64,000 bases of DNA, taken from the NCBI GenBank assembly GCA_047610385.1, contig JBLGAC010000011.1, positions 1-64,000 on the forward strand, given 5' to 3'. Of the stretch, positions 17,329-26,317 are shown piece by piece. The translations under genes and the position numbers were made by a program. The notes under the pieces were generated by a model. That model was not told the origin of the DNA and searched no databases. It saw only the letters and a list, made by a program, of their open reading frames with translations. Source of the DNA: JBOCEF01 sp047610385. GTDB lineage: Bacteria; Pseudomonadota; Alphaproteobacteria; Rhodobacterales; Rhodobacteraceae. Positions within the stretch are counted from its first letter, which is position 1. Each line of letters starts with the position of its first letter.

Positions 17329-18204
17329 ATGAACGCGGTCTTACGCGCCATCTGGCCGGTGGCGACCGTGGTGCTGGCGATCATCGCGGTCTGGTATCTG
17401 TCGGCCGCAATCTTGAACATGCCGTGGGAACGTGATCAGGCAGCCCGTGCAGACACGACGCCCAGCCTGTCTGAGCGTCTGTCAAACACCATGGCGCAGG
17501 ACCGCCCGGTGCTGCCCGCGCCGCATCAGGTGGCCATTGAGATCTGGAAAACCACGGCGCTGAAGAACATCACCTCCAAACGCAGTCTGGTCTATCACGG
17601 CTGGGTAACGCTTTCGGCCACCTTGCTGGGCTTTGGCATGGGAACCGCGCTTGGCATCGCGCTGGCGGTCGGCATCGTCCATTCCCGCGCGATGGACATG
17701 AGCGTGATGCCCTGGATCATCACCTCACAGACCATTCCAATTTTGGCCATCGCGCCAATGATCATCGTGGTGCTGAACGCGGTGGGCATATCGGGGCTGC
17801 TGCCCAAAGCGCTGATTTCAACGTATCTGAGCTTTTTTCCCGTCGCGGTTGGCATGGTCAAAGGGCTGCGCAGCCCCGACGCCATGCAGCTTGACCAGAT
17901 GCGCACTTGGTCGGCAAGCGCGGCGCAGACGTTCTGGAAGCTGCGTTGGCCGTCCTCAGTCCCGTATCTGTTTGCATCGCTGAAGGTGGCGGTGGCGGCG
18001 TCCTTGGTCGGCGCAATCGTCGGTGAATTGCCAACTGGCGCGGTTGCGGGCCTTGGGGCGCGTCTGCTGGCGGGCAGCTATTACGGGCAGACGGTGCAGA
18101 TCTGGTCGGCGCTGATTGCTGCTGCCGTGCTGGCAGGCACGCTGGTCGGGCTGATCGGGCTTTTGAACCGCATCGTGCTGGCGCGGATGGGGATGAACCG
18201 ATGA
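17329..18204 (+). CDS. ABC transporter permease (first of pair)
   Basis: The 291-aa protein has an N-terminal membrane anchor (ATVVLAIIAVWYLSAAIL) and a five-helix permease domain of the BPD_transp_1 type with the EAA loop near 'MRTWSASAAQTFWKLRWPSS'. It starts 12 bp after the ATPase and overlaps the next permease by ATGA. A heterodimer with that neighbour is expected. The substrate is inferred from the RutR-linked operon. Confidence 0.86.
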   Translation: MNAVLRAIWPVATVVLAIIAVWYLSAAILNMPWERDQAARADTTPSLSERLSNTMAQDRPVLPAPHQVAIEIWKTTALKNITSKRSLVYHGWVTLSATLLGFGMGTALGIALAVGIVHSRAMDMSVMPWIITSQTIPILAIAPMIIVVLNAVGISGLLPKALISTYLSFFPVAVGMVKGLRSPDAMQLDQMRTWSASAAQTFWKLRWPSSVPYLFASLKVAVAASLVGAIVGELPTGAVAGLGARLLAGSYYGQTVQIWSALIAAAVLAGTLVGLIGLLNRIVLARMGMNR

Positions 18205-19154
18205 CCCTCAACCGCATTCTGTCCGCCCCCCGCCTGACTGGCGGCGCGGCCATCGCCTGCTTCACCCTTGCGCTGTGGGACGCTGAGGGCGGTTTTTCCC
18301 TGCTCGGCTGGGCGCTGACGCCGCTGGTGTGGCTGCTGGCCTGGGCCTGCGTCGTGGGCCTGTCGCGCAGCCCCGCCGACGGCCCGGCTGAGGCGCGGGC
18401 CCTGCGCATCGCCGCGGCCATGGTGTTCGGGCTGACGCTGCTGGCGCTGTGGCAGCTGATCACCGTGGGGGCAGAGGTGCCCAAGGTCCTGCTGCCGCCG
18501 CCGTCGATGATCGGGGCGCGGATCGCGTCATCGCTGCCAATCCTGGGCGCTGACTTCGTGCAGACATTCCTGCGCGCGGCCCTGTTTGGCTATGTGGTTG
18601 GCTGCGGTGCGGCGGTGCTGTGCGCGCTGGCGATCGACCGGTCGCCGTTTCTGCAACGCGGGCTGCTGCCGGTGGGCAATCTGGTGGCGGCACTGCCGAT
18701 CATCGGGGTGGCGCCGATCATGGTCATGTGGTTCGGCTTTGACTGGCAATCCAAGGCCGCGGTGGTCATCATCATGGTGTTCTTCCCCATGCTGGTGAAC
18801 GCGGTTGAGGGGCTGAAAGCCGCCAGCGTCATGCAGCGCGACCTGATGCAAACCTATGCGGCAAGCTACTGGCAGACGCTGTTCAAGCTGCGGGTGCCCG
18901 CTGCGGCGCCGTTCTTGTTCAACGGGCTGAAAATCTGCTCCACGTTGGCGCTGATCGGCGCCATCGTGGCGGAGTTCTTTGGCACCCCGACCGTGGGCAT
19001 GGGGTTCCGCATCTCGACCGAGGTGGGGCGCATGAACGTGGACATGGTCTGGGCGGAAATCGCGGTCGCTGCGCTTGCGGGATCGACGTTCTACGGTCTG
19101 GTGTCGCTGGCAGAGCGGATGGTGACCTTCTGGCATCCCTCGCAGCGAGGCTGA
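18201..19154 (+). CDS. ABC transporter permease (second of pair)
   Basis: The 317-aa second permease has the same fold, with about six membrane segments, the EAA loop 'MQTYAASYWQTLFKLRVPAA' and a long N-terminal hydrophobic region. It starts inside the stop of the first permease (ATGA), so expression is coupled and equal stoichiometry is likely. A 108-bp gap to the substrate-binding protein gene carries a GAGG ribosome site for that gene. Confidence 0.86.
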   Translation: MTLNRILSAPRLTGGAAIACFTLALWDAEGGFSLLGWALTPLVWLLAWACVVGLSRSPADGPAEARALRIAAAMVFGLTLLALWQLITVGAEVPKVLLPPPSMIGARIASSLPILGADFVQTFLRAALFGYVVGCGAAVLCALAIDRSPFLQRGLLPVGNLVAALPIIGVAPIMVMWFGFDWQSKAAVVIIMVFFPMLVNAVEGLKAASVMQRDLMQTYAASYWQTLFKLRVPAAAPFLFNGLKICSTLALIGAIVAEFFGTPTVGMGFRISTEVGRMNVDMVWAEIAVAALAGSTFYGLVSLAERMVTFWHPSQRG

Positions 19155-19262
19155 CGGGGACGCGCGCGGGCGCAGATCCGCCGCGTGGAGATCACGAAAC
19201 GAAGGCTCCGAAGGGGCCGGGTTCGACACATATCGACAACGTTCGACAGAGAGGTAACAGAC

Positions 19263-20243
19263 ATGAAAAAACTGATCGCAGGGGCCGTTGCGGCCATGCT
19301 CGTCGCCGGGGCAGCCCACGCCGCCGACAAGGTGACGCTGCAGCTCAAATGGGTGACGCAGGCGCAGTTCGCCGGCTATTACGTCGCCAAGGACAAGGGG
19401 TTCTATGACGAAGAAGGCCTCGACGTTGAAATCAAATCTGGTGGCCCGGACATCGCACCCCCGCAGGTGATCGTGGGTGGCGGCGCCGATGTGGTGGTGG
19501 ACTGGATGCCCTCAGCCCTTGCGTCGCGCGAAAAAGGCGTGCCGCTGGTGAACATCGCGCAGCCGTTCAAATCCTCGGGCATGATGCTGACCTGCCTGAA
19601 GGAATCGGGCATCACGTCTCCGGCCGATTTCAAGGGTCGCACGCTGGGCGTCTGGTTCTACGGCAATGAATACCCGTTCCTCAGCTGGATGAGCCATCTT
19701 GGCATCGGCACCGAAGGCGGCGCCGACGGTGTCACCGTGCTGAAACAGGGCTTCAACGTCGATCCGCTGCTGCAAAAGCAGGCCGATTGCGTGTCGACGA
19801 TGACCTACAACGAATATTGGCAGGTGATCGACGCCGGCCTCAGCCCCGACGATCTGGTGGTGTTCAAATACGAAGAACAGGGCGTCTCAACCCTCGAAGA
19901 CGGGCTGTACGTGCTGGAGAAGAACCTTGAGGACCCGGCCTTCGCCGCGAAAATGGTGAAGTTCGTGCGCGCGTCGATGAAGGGCTGGAAATACGCCGAA
20001 GCCCACCCTGATGAGGCCGCCGACATCGTGCTGGAAAACGACGCCTCAGGCGCCCAGACCGAAAAGCACCAGCGCCGCATGATGCGTGAGATCGCCAAGC
20101 TGACCGCCGGTTCCAACGGCGCGCTTGATGTGGCCGCGTATGAGCGGACTGTGAAAACGCTGCTTGAGGGCGGCTCCGACCCGGTGATCACCAAGGTGCC
20201 TGAGGGCGCTTGGACCCACGCGATCACCGACAAAGCGCTCTGA
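19263..20243 (+). CDS. ABC transporter substrate-binding protein (NMT1/ThiY-like)
   Basis: The 326-aa protein from ATG 19263 has a signal peptide (MKKLIAGAVAAMLVAGAAHA) and then the NMT1/ThiY pattern: LQLKWVTQAQFAGYYVAKDKG with the aromatic pyrimidine-contact region, DWMPSALA and YGNEYPFLSW. This family binds formylaminopyrimidine, HMP and related pyrimidines. With the RutR operator and catabolic genes upstream, the ligand is probably a pyrimidine base or degradation intermediate. It closes the operon and is followed by a hairpin. Confidence 0.88.
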   Translation: MKKLIAGAVAAMLVAGAAHAADKVTLQLKWVTQAQFAGYYVAKDKGFYDEEGLDVEIKSGGPDIAPPQVIVGGGADVVVDWMPSALASREKGVPLVNIAQPFKSSGMMLTCLKESGITSPADFKGRTLGVWFYGNEYPFLSWMSHLGIGTEGGADGVTVLKQGFNVDPLLQKQADCVSTMTYNEYWQVIDAGLSPDDLVVFKYEEQGVSTLEDGLYVLEKNLEDPAFAAKMVKFVRASMKGWKYAEAHPDEAADIVLENDASGAQTEKHQRRMMREIAKLTAGSNGALDVAAYERTVKTLLEGGSDPVITKVPEGAWTHAITDKAL

Positions 20244-20284
20244 CCACAGCGCGGGCGCCCATGTGGCGGCGATGAAATGAACCG

Positions 20285-20320
20285 GCCCCGATGGCGATCA
20301 TCGGGGCTGATTTGCGTTTA
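20285..20320 (+). terminator. Terminator of the pyrimidine operon
   Basis: GCCCCGATG and CATCGGGGC form a perfect 9-bp stem with a 5-nt loop (20285-20307), followed by TGATTTGCGTTT. It lies 42 bp after the last gene of the operon. Confidence 0.65.
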
Positions 20321-21872
20321 GGGCAGTGGCTTTGTGTGAACGGGTTCGAATTGGGGTTGATTTTTGGAACCTGATGTTCATGCAGTTTTGGCTGGGGTCG
20401 TTGGAATTATTTCGCTGTCTGGGGATTTTGCACGCTGGCTGTTATTGCGCCATCGGGGTGTGTGTGTATTTGGCCCTCACCGTGGGGATCAGGCACAGCC
20501 GCTGCCATTGTGGCGGAGCGCTGAACTTTTGTCTGAAGGGCTTTGGATCGCCAAATCATCTTGGGGCACGACCAGGCTGGCCGGAGTTGGGGCTGAATAT
20601 TCTGGCTGATGCGCAGGCTGTCGCCGCCACTTTGTGCAACCATGCGGGCCGGCCGATCCGGGGGAGAGCATATGATCAGGTGTCCGCCGGGCGCCTGCAC
20701 TGGGCATGAGGTTCGCGATGCAGCGCTATCCTGTCACCGGCCGACGCCCCTCTGCCATTTTTGTGACGTCTGCGCAGAGAGGCGAAGATAGGTGCGCGCC
20801 GCAATTTCGCTGATCAGCCGTTTGAGATCGTTGGGGTTAGGGGCAGTGTGCGTGCCGCGCTCCACTCATTATTTGTAAATAAATTCTAAATTAGTAGATA
20901 TGGGTGTTGTCAGAGTTTTACCAATAATTTTATATCGATATGAATATGGATAATTTTAAAAACTTAAATAATAGTAATATTTATTTTTAAAAGTTTTTTA
21001 AATTTATTGAATATAATATAATTTTTTATTTAAATTTTTAATCTTGTGGATTGATCTCTATAAATCGCCAATGGCTTGAATTTTTCCAGGAGCATTTCAC
21101 ACTACTGGATGCCTGAATTGAGTGTGGCGCAGCTTGCTGAATTTCCTAGGATTGAGCAGACGTGGGCTGATCCGATCAACATTTTGACCGGTCAGCGCAA
21201 CATCTGTGATCTGACGATGCGCGACTGGACCCGTGATGGTAAAGATCGCTTGCCCAAGCTTGGCACATGAGCAAAAGGATGAACTTTGGCGGCGCTGGAA
21301 ATTACGGGGGACTCGCTCAGCGATATCTGGCAAATATTGAGTAGGCGCACGACGTCGGTGTTCGGCGTCGTCGCGGCGAACGGAGGCTTTATTTGGGTGC
21401 CTCGGTCCCGCAGATCCGTGGCGCTCAGCCTGCCGGAACGAAGCCTTGTTGACGGGCGCTGTGGTCGGCACATCGGCGATGCCTCGGACCGGTGGCGTCA
21501 ACGACCCGTCGCGAAGTCACCGGCGACGACTGGCAGTGGACCTATCGCACCATTCGCGCTGATGCGGGGGCATCTCGTGCGTCCGCCGTCCCAAGCTTTG
21601 GCTGCCGGCATCCAATCCGCCCCTATGGATCTTGGTGGCCCAAAAGAAGCCTGATCACTGCTTGCCGCATCGGATCTTCGGGCTGGCTGGGCGCTTGTAA
21701 CCATCGTGGAGGGGCGATAGCCGGGTAGCATAAATGAATTATCAAAATCTCATCCTTTCAGGGTCTTGGCGTTCGCAGTAAAGCGCTGCAGGCGTATCTA
21801 CGCAGCCAATGAAAAAAGTCTGGAACAATCGTCGTGGCGGCGCCGCGACAAGGTTAGGCCAGACGCAAATTA
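20321..21872. other. Region without a supportable gene
   Basis: Open frames of 60-130 codons occur on both strands here (for example 20326-20709 and 21286-21654), but none has a recognisable domain, a good ribosome site or a consistent neighbour. The composition is mixed: moderately GC-rich flanks surround a very AT-rich core. I read it as decayed accessory DNA leading into the IS3 relic at 21873. Confidence 0.6.
20868..21055. other. Extremely AT-rich block
   Basis: About 190 bases are built mainly of A/T runs (for example AAATTTATTGAATATAAT) within a genome of high GC content. No gene spans it. It could be foreign DNA, an H-NS/Lsr2-like silencer target or an ancient intergenic remnant. Confidence 0.7.
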
Positions 21873-22790
21873 GCTGCAGCAGGCTTCGGGGACACCGGGT
21901 GAATCCTGCGTAGCACTGGTCTCAAACAGCGTGAAACTAAGATGGATTATCTTTGAATGGCCATGACGCATAATGTATAAACGCTCAATATATTTTAATA
22001 CACCTGCTCTGTTGTGACTGTGGGTGCGGTAGAATTTGTGGGCGGCTCGTTTTAAATTCAGAAATGAAATTTTTTCCATCGCTGAAATGTCATACACGTT
22101 ACCGGCCTATTTTATTGAACAAGTGATACCGTTGCCGACCAACAGGCGCTAGAACTGCTCGCTGGTATACTGCGACCCGTGATCGAAATGACGCTGCAAA
22201 GTGTCGACCTTGCCGCATCACCAGAGGGCCATCATCAGCGAGGCGTCTCGGTCGGCCCTAGTGGATCCCGTTGACCGACAGGTCATTGCGCGGCAATCAC
22301 TGAGAGGAATTCGGAGCTGCAATCGGAGAAAAAGTAAAGAACGACACCGACATACAGCCATTTCTCTGCCGTCCAGAAATAGCTGAAATCGACCAGCTTT
22401 CACCCGGATGGGCACTTCCGGTTGGGCCGATCAGCCTCAAAATCCCGCACGAGGATGTTGTCAGCGATCACTGACCGTTCCCGATCGCCCTTCGACTTCA
22501 CGCGCCGCCTCGAAAAAAGCGGCTTTCTTCTTGGGAATATCACGCTCCGCGCGGAGTCGGGCGACCTGTTTCTTCAAGGCCGCGATTTCAGTTAGGTCGG
22601 ACCGCATCTGCCCGTTTCCAGAAGGTGCCGTGGCAAGTGTTGCCGCCAGTTTTCGCATCCATCGCCGCAACACGCTCTCCACTACGTTGAGGTCGTGCGC
22701 TGCCTGAGCCACCGCCACATCCCGATCTGTCACAAGCCGGACGGCTTCAATCTTGAACGCGCTGCTGAACGTACATCTCGTCATGTCCAT
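21873..22790 (-). pseudogene. IS3-family transposase OrfA-OrfB relic
   Basis: OrfA (22461-22790) reads FKIEAVRLVTDRDVAVAQAA, then SVLRRWMRKLAA and the leucine-zipper part ALKKQVARLRAERD, ending in a degenerate KKKAAFF. OrfB pieces follow: DFSYFWTAEKWLYVGVV at about 22340-22395, LMMALW-stop-CGKVDTLQRHFDHGSQYTSEQF at about 22145-22240 with internal stops, and a C-terminus GNVYDISAMEKISFLNLK ... YIERLYIMRHGHSKI where the family has GNVWDNAAMESFFSSLK. Catalytic positions are lost and frames are broken. A short palindromic insert sits in the middle (22268-22307). The element is inactive. Confidence 0.85.
22268..22307 (+). repeat. Short palindromic insert, copy A
   Basis: The left end is CCGTTGACCGACAG, the right end CACTGAGAGG, and the core palindrome is ATTGC-GCG-GCAAT. 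It lies within the OrfB relic on the opposite strand, between the WLYVGVV and LMMALW parts, where the transposase family has continuous coding. It shares both ends with the copies at 34327, 34487 and, inverted, 35666. Confidence 0.65.
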
Positions 22791-23441
22791 TCTCCAGTTC
22801 TTTGGTCACGATCTTGTCTTCGTGTCCGCGAAACCCACAGCAGCTTAATCTGGTCGTGCCGCGCTCATGCGCTCTGCCATGCTGGTCTTAGACTGAAGAT
22901 CCGCGGGGCACAGTAATGTTGCCGCTGTTATATCCGCCGCATTCACAGCCATTGGAAAATTCGTTCAGCGGGCTAAGCGAGATCCCCCTCTGCCCTGCAT
23001 GACGCAAAGATTATGAACCAGATATATAATTTACAGAAGGACGAATATTAATCGTATTTATATTACCTCATCTATGGCTAAAAAATTGGATCAAAATCAG
23101 CCCAAAATACATTGAATGACCATTGCTAAGCTGGACATTGCAAATACCTGAGAAAGGGCAATTGATGGGATGGGCTGAAATACAGCGGAGCCTCATCCAG
23201 CGCAACTTGTGGGATCGCCTTGGCAGAACGCTGTGTCGCAGGGCAGGGGCCGCGCCACTTTGTGTAGATCGCTGGGTCAGTGCGCTGTCATGTGCATCGG
23301 ACCTTTTGGCGATTGCGGGGCATTCATCTAATGGTCAGCGGCGGCGCTGCGCTTTACAGTGGCTGCGGACCAGGTGACAAAGCGTTTCTTCGCCCAAGCA
23401 CGGTCAGGCGGCGCAGTGACGCGCCGCCTGACTGCGTCAGT
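22791..23441. other. Region without a supportable gene
   Basis: This stretch between the IS3 relic and the secreted-protein gene has an AT-rich segment near 23000-23110 and short open frames without recognisable content. The outer end of the IS3 relic is probably in 22791-22920, but I cannot identify its terminal repeat. Confidence 0.55.
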
Positions 23442-23912
23442 TCAGTCACCGTCTGTGCGCGTGCGGTTCACCAGGCCAATGCGGTAGGCACCTTGGTTCA
23501 TGCCGACCAGGAACACGGCGGTCGGTTGGCGTCCGGTTGACTCGATCAGCGGCTCGTCAAACACCACCTTCACCGCATGGGTGACATGCAGATTGGGCGC
23601 GAGCTTTCCGGTCGCCAGCACCCCGTCCATCCCGTTTTCAGGGAAGGGCGACATCCCGATCGACTTGATCGGACGGCTGAGGCTTCGGTTAAGTTCAAAG
23701 CGCACAATGCGTTTTTTCATCTTGCCAGCGCCGTCCCAGAACACGAGCTCAGAGATCGCGTCATAGTCGCCAGCCTCGATGGCACCGCGGATTGCAGTGA
23801 CCATCGCTTCTTCGGTTTGGGGCGGCTCGGCCGCGCCGGCACCGCCAGCGAGGACCGCCGCGAGGCCGAGGGCTAAAAGCCCCCGGACCCCGAAGCGCGC
23901 AATGCGGGTCAT
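23442..23912 (-). CDS. Small secreted protein linked to the PQQ dehydrogenase
   Basis: The protein is 156 aa from ATG 23912 (an in-frame TTG lies 6 nt upstream). It has a basic N-terminus, a hydrophobic stretch and an AGAAEPP processing region, so the mature protein of about 130 residues is periplasmic. Visible segments include AIRGAIEAGDYDAISELVFWDG and a C-terminal VFLVGMNQGAYRIGLV. It has no Cys or heme motif, so it is not a cytochrome. It starts 2 nt after the dehydrogenase stop and must be co-translated with it; an accessory or partner role is inferred. I do not recognise a family. Confidence 0.7.
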   Translation of the reverse strand: MTRIARFGVRGLLALGLAAVLAGGAGAAEPPQTEEAMVTAIRGAIEAGDYDAISELVFWDGAGKMKKRIVRFELNRSLSRPIKSIGMSPFPENGMDGVLATGKLAPNLHVTHAVKVVFDEPLIESTGRQPTAVFLVGMNQGAYRIGLVNRTRTDGD

Positions 23913-23914
23913 GC

Positions 23915-25663
23915 TCAACCTTGATCTTTCAGCGCAAAGACCCAGATCACCCCGCCCTGCGGCACATCAGGCACGCGGCCTTCGGGCAACAGGGTCTTGA
24001 GCGTGCCGATCATCCGCTCAGCATCCACGCCCCAGCCGGACTGGACCGCGATGTACTGAACCCCGTCCACTTCAAAGGACGACGGCACGCCAGTGACGCC
24101 CGAATTGGTCGGGTATTCCCACAGCTGATCGCCGTTGGTGGCGTCGAAGGCCCGGAACATCCGGTCGGCGGTGCCACCGGTGAAGACCAGATTGCCACCC
24201 GTCGACATGATCGGGCCCCAATACGGCGTGTCGTTGAAGTCATGGCTCCACTTCATTTCGCCAGTGTTCATGTCCCAGGCCTGCAGGCGGCCGATGGGCA
24301 CTGGCTTGGACGCGTCCACGTCAAGGTCGAGCTTGAGCGAGGACAGAATCACGTCGATCGGCACACCGATGAAGAGCTGGCCGTTCTCGCGCTCCTCAAT
24401 ATCCACACCACCAAGTTCGGAGCACAGATTGACGTGGGACGGGATGTAAACGAGCCCGGTGTCGGGATTGTAAGCCTCAGGCGGCCAGTCCTTGCCGCCC
24501 CAAAGCGACGGGCAGAACGTGACGGTCTTGTTTGTGCCGGGCGTGCGTTCTTCGTCATAAGTTGGGCGACCGGTCTTCGGGTCGATCGATGAAAAGACGT
24601 TTTGCTTTACGTATTTGTCCGCGGCGATGAAGCCGATTCCGCCATCTGCCTCGCGCTCCAGTGACCAAAGGTAACCGTTGCGGCCAGCATGGACGAGGCC
24701 CTTTCTCTCCACGCCGTCGCGGGTGATCGGGATCAACAGTGGGGCCGACACTTCGTCCCAGTCCCACGCATCGTTCCAGTGATACTGGTGATGGCCCTTG
24801 ATCGCGCCGTCCTTGATGTCCACTGCAATAACGGACGTAGTATAGAGGTTGTCGCCGGGCCGGGTGTCGGGCATCCACGGGCCACCATTGCCGGTGCCAA
24901 CATAAAGGATGCCGGTGTCGTCATCATAGTTCGGCTGCATCCAGACTGGCCCGCCGCCTGTCTTCCAGCTGTCGCCTTTCCAGGTCTCATGCCCAGGCTC
25001 ACCTGGTCCGGGAATGGTGTAGGTCTTCCACGCCTCGGCCCCGGTTTCGGCGTCAAGCGCCATGACATAGCCGCGGATGCCGTATTCACCGCCCGACACG
25101 CCGGTGATGATCTTGCCTTCGGCCGCCATCAGCGACAGCGTTGAATAATAGCCGTCGGTGTAATCGCCGGTGAACACGTCCCAGACCACTTCGCCGGTCT
25201 TGGCGTCAAGCGCGACCACGCCGGAATCAACCGTCGCCATGTAAACCTTGTCGCCGTAAAGTGCGACGCCGCGGTTGGTCGGATGAAGCTGGAACAGATC
25301 GTCAGGCAATGCGCGATTGTAGCGCCAGATCAACTTGCCGGTCGCAGCCTCCAGCGCCAAAATCTGATTCTGCGGGGTTGAGACATACATGATGCCGTCA
25401 TTCACGATCGGAGGCGCTTGGTGGCCCTCGGTCATGCCGGTCGAATAGCTCCAGACCGGGGTCAGGTTTTTGACGTTGTCCGACGTGATTGAGGTAAGTG
25501 GGCTGTGTCCCCAGCCCTCATAGTTGCCGCGCCAGCTCAGCCAGTTGCTCGGCTCAGGGTTTTTCAGGCGGGCGTCGGTGACGGGGTTGTAATCACCCCC
25601 CCATGCCGCGCCGGACAGCGCAAGAAGCGCTGCGGCGGAGGCCGTTGCCAGATACGTTCTCAT
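23915..25663 (-). CDS. PQQ-dependent alcohol/polyol dehydrogenase (methanol/ethanol dehydrogenase family)
   Basis: The 582-aa periplasmic quinoprotein has a signal peptide ending at about residue 22 and an eight-bladed propeller with repeated tryptophan-docking segments (DAKTGEVVWDV, DAETGAEAWK, DMNTGEMKWSH). The active site shows Glu193 (SGGEYGIRGY), Asn259 (GTGNGGPW) and catalytic Asp301 in AWDWDEV. Asp303 sits two residues after it, the position that in XoxF/ExaF/PedH enzymes binds a lanthanide instead of calcium. The vicinal Cys-Cys of methanol and ethanol dehydrogenases is replaced (FQLHPTNRG), as in sorbose/sorbosone-type enzymes. There is no heme domain. It is preceded by a Rieske protein gene and followed by a small secreted protein gene. 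The substrate is unknown. Confidence 0.88.
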   Translation of the reverse strand: MRTYLATASAAALLALSGAAWGGDYNPVTDARLKNPEPSNWLSWRGNYEGWGHSPLTSITSDNVKNLTPVWSYSTGMTEGHQAPPIVNDGIMYVSTPQNQILALEAATGKLIWRYNRALPDDLFQLHPTNRGVALYGDKVYMATVDSGVVALDAKTGEVVWDVFTGDYTDGYYSTLSLMAAEGKIITGVSGGEYGIRGYVMALDAETGAEAWKTYTIPGPGEPGHETWKGDSWKTGGGPVWMQPNYDDDTGILYVGTGNGGPWMPDTRPGDNLYTTSVIAVDIKDGAIKGHHQYHWNDAWDWDEVSAPLLIPITRDGVERKGLVHAGRNGYLWSLEREADGGIGFIAADKYVKQNVFSSIDPKTGRPTYDEERTPGTNKTVTFCPSLWGGKDWPPEAYNPDTGLVYIPSHVNLCSELGGVDIEERENGQLFIGVPIDVILSSLKLDLDVDASKPVPIGRLQAWDMNTGEMKWSHDFNDTPYWGPIMSTGGNLVFTGGTADRMFRAFDATNGDQLWEYPTNSGVTGVPSSFEVDGVQYIAVQSGWGVDAERMIGTLKTLLPEGRVPDVPQGGVIWVFALKDQG

Positions 25664-25711
25664 GGTGTTTCTTTCCCTTTGATGTTCAGTTTCTGAGCGG
25701 TTGTCCCGCCC

Positions 25712-26317
25712 TTATTTCTTCGACGCGCCGACCCGGCCGGTGAACCCGTCCGAAGCGACCACGTATCCGTCCGCATCGACCGCAAGCGGCAGCATGGGCA
25801 GCTGGCGCCTGGCCGGCCCGCTCATGACTGCGCCGCCTGACAGCGCGTTAAATTCCGACAGATGGCAGTGGCAGCGCATGTGCCGTTCCTCAGCCTTCCA
25901 CGATTTGATGGTGCAGCCGCGATGGGTGCAGATCGCCGAATAAGCGAGCACCCCGTCCACCTGACGCGCCGCGGTTTCAGCGTCCATTTCCGCAGGATCA
26001 AGCCGCAGCACCAGAAGGCGATTGAGCCGGTTTTCGTTCAGCACCTCGCCGGTTCCGGGATCGAGGGGGAACGCCTCAAAGGGCTTGTCGCCGATGGTCA
26101 GCATTTCGGGCCTGAGCAGCTGGCCCTTCAGCGCGCCCTTGATGATCTCTATCCGGTCGCCAGCCCCGGCTTCGCGCGGGTCCGCCGCAGCCTGCGCCCG
26201 GCTAGACCCTGCGGCCACTGCGGCCAGCACCGCCGGTGCCCCGATGATGATGGCGCGGCGGTTAAGGCCGCCGTTGTCATCGATGTCATGTGTCTGATCG
26301 CGATCAGTCTGCTTCAT
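25712..26317 (-). CDS. Exported Rieske [2Fe-2S] protein
   Basis: The 201-aa protein carries the Rieske cluster motif: Cys130-Thr-His132 with the disulfide Cys135 in CTHRGC, then Cys149-His-Cys151-His152 in CHCHLSEF. A twin-arginine-type N-terminus (NRRAIIIGAPAVLAAVAA) suggests folded export, as for other periplasmic Rieske proteins. It is not the cytochrome bc1 subunit by length or context. It lies 48 bp upstream of the PQQ dehydrogenase on the same strand and is the obvious candidate for its electron acceptor or relay, since no cytochrome c gene is nearby. That role is inference. Confidence 0.86.
   Translation of the reverse strand: MKQTDRDQTHDIDDNGGLNRRAIIIGAPAVLAAVAAGSSRAQAAADPREAGAGDRIEIIKGALKGQLLRPEMLTIGDKPFEAFPLDPGTGEVLNENRLNRLLVLRLDPAEMDAETAARQVDGVLAYSAICTHRGCTIKSWKAEERHMRCHCHLSEFNALSGGAVMSGPARRQLPMLPLAVDADGYVVASDGFTGRVGASKK

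Noticed and set aside
20326..20709. 127-codon open frame after the pyrimidine operon
   Set aside because: No recognisable domain, no clear ribosome site, and located just past a terminator in decayed DNA.
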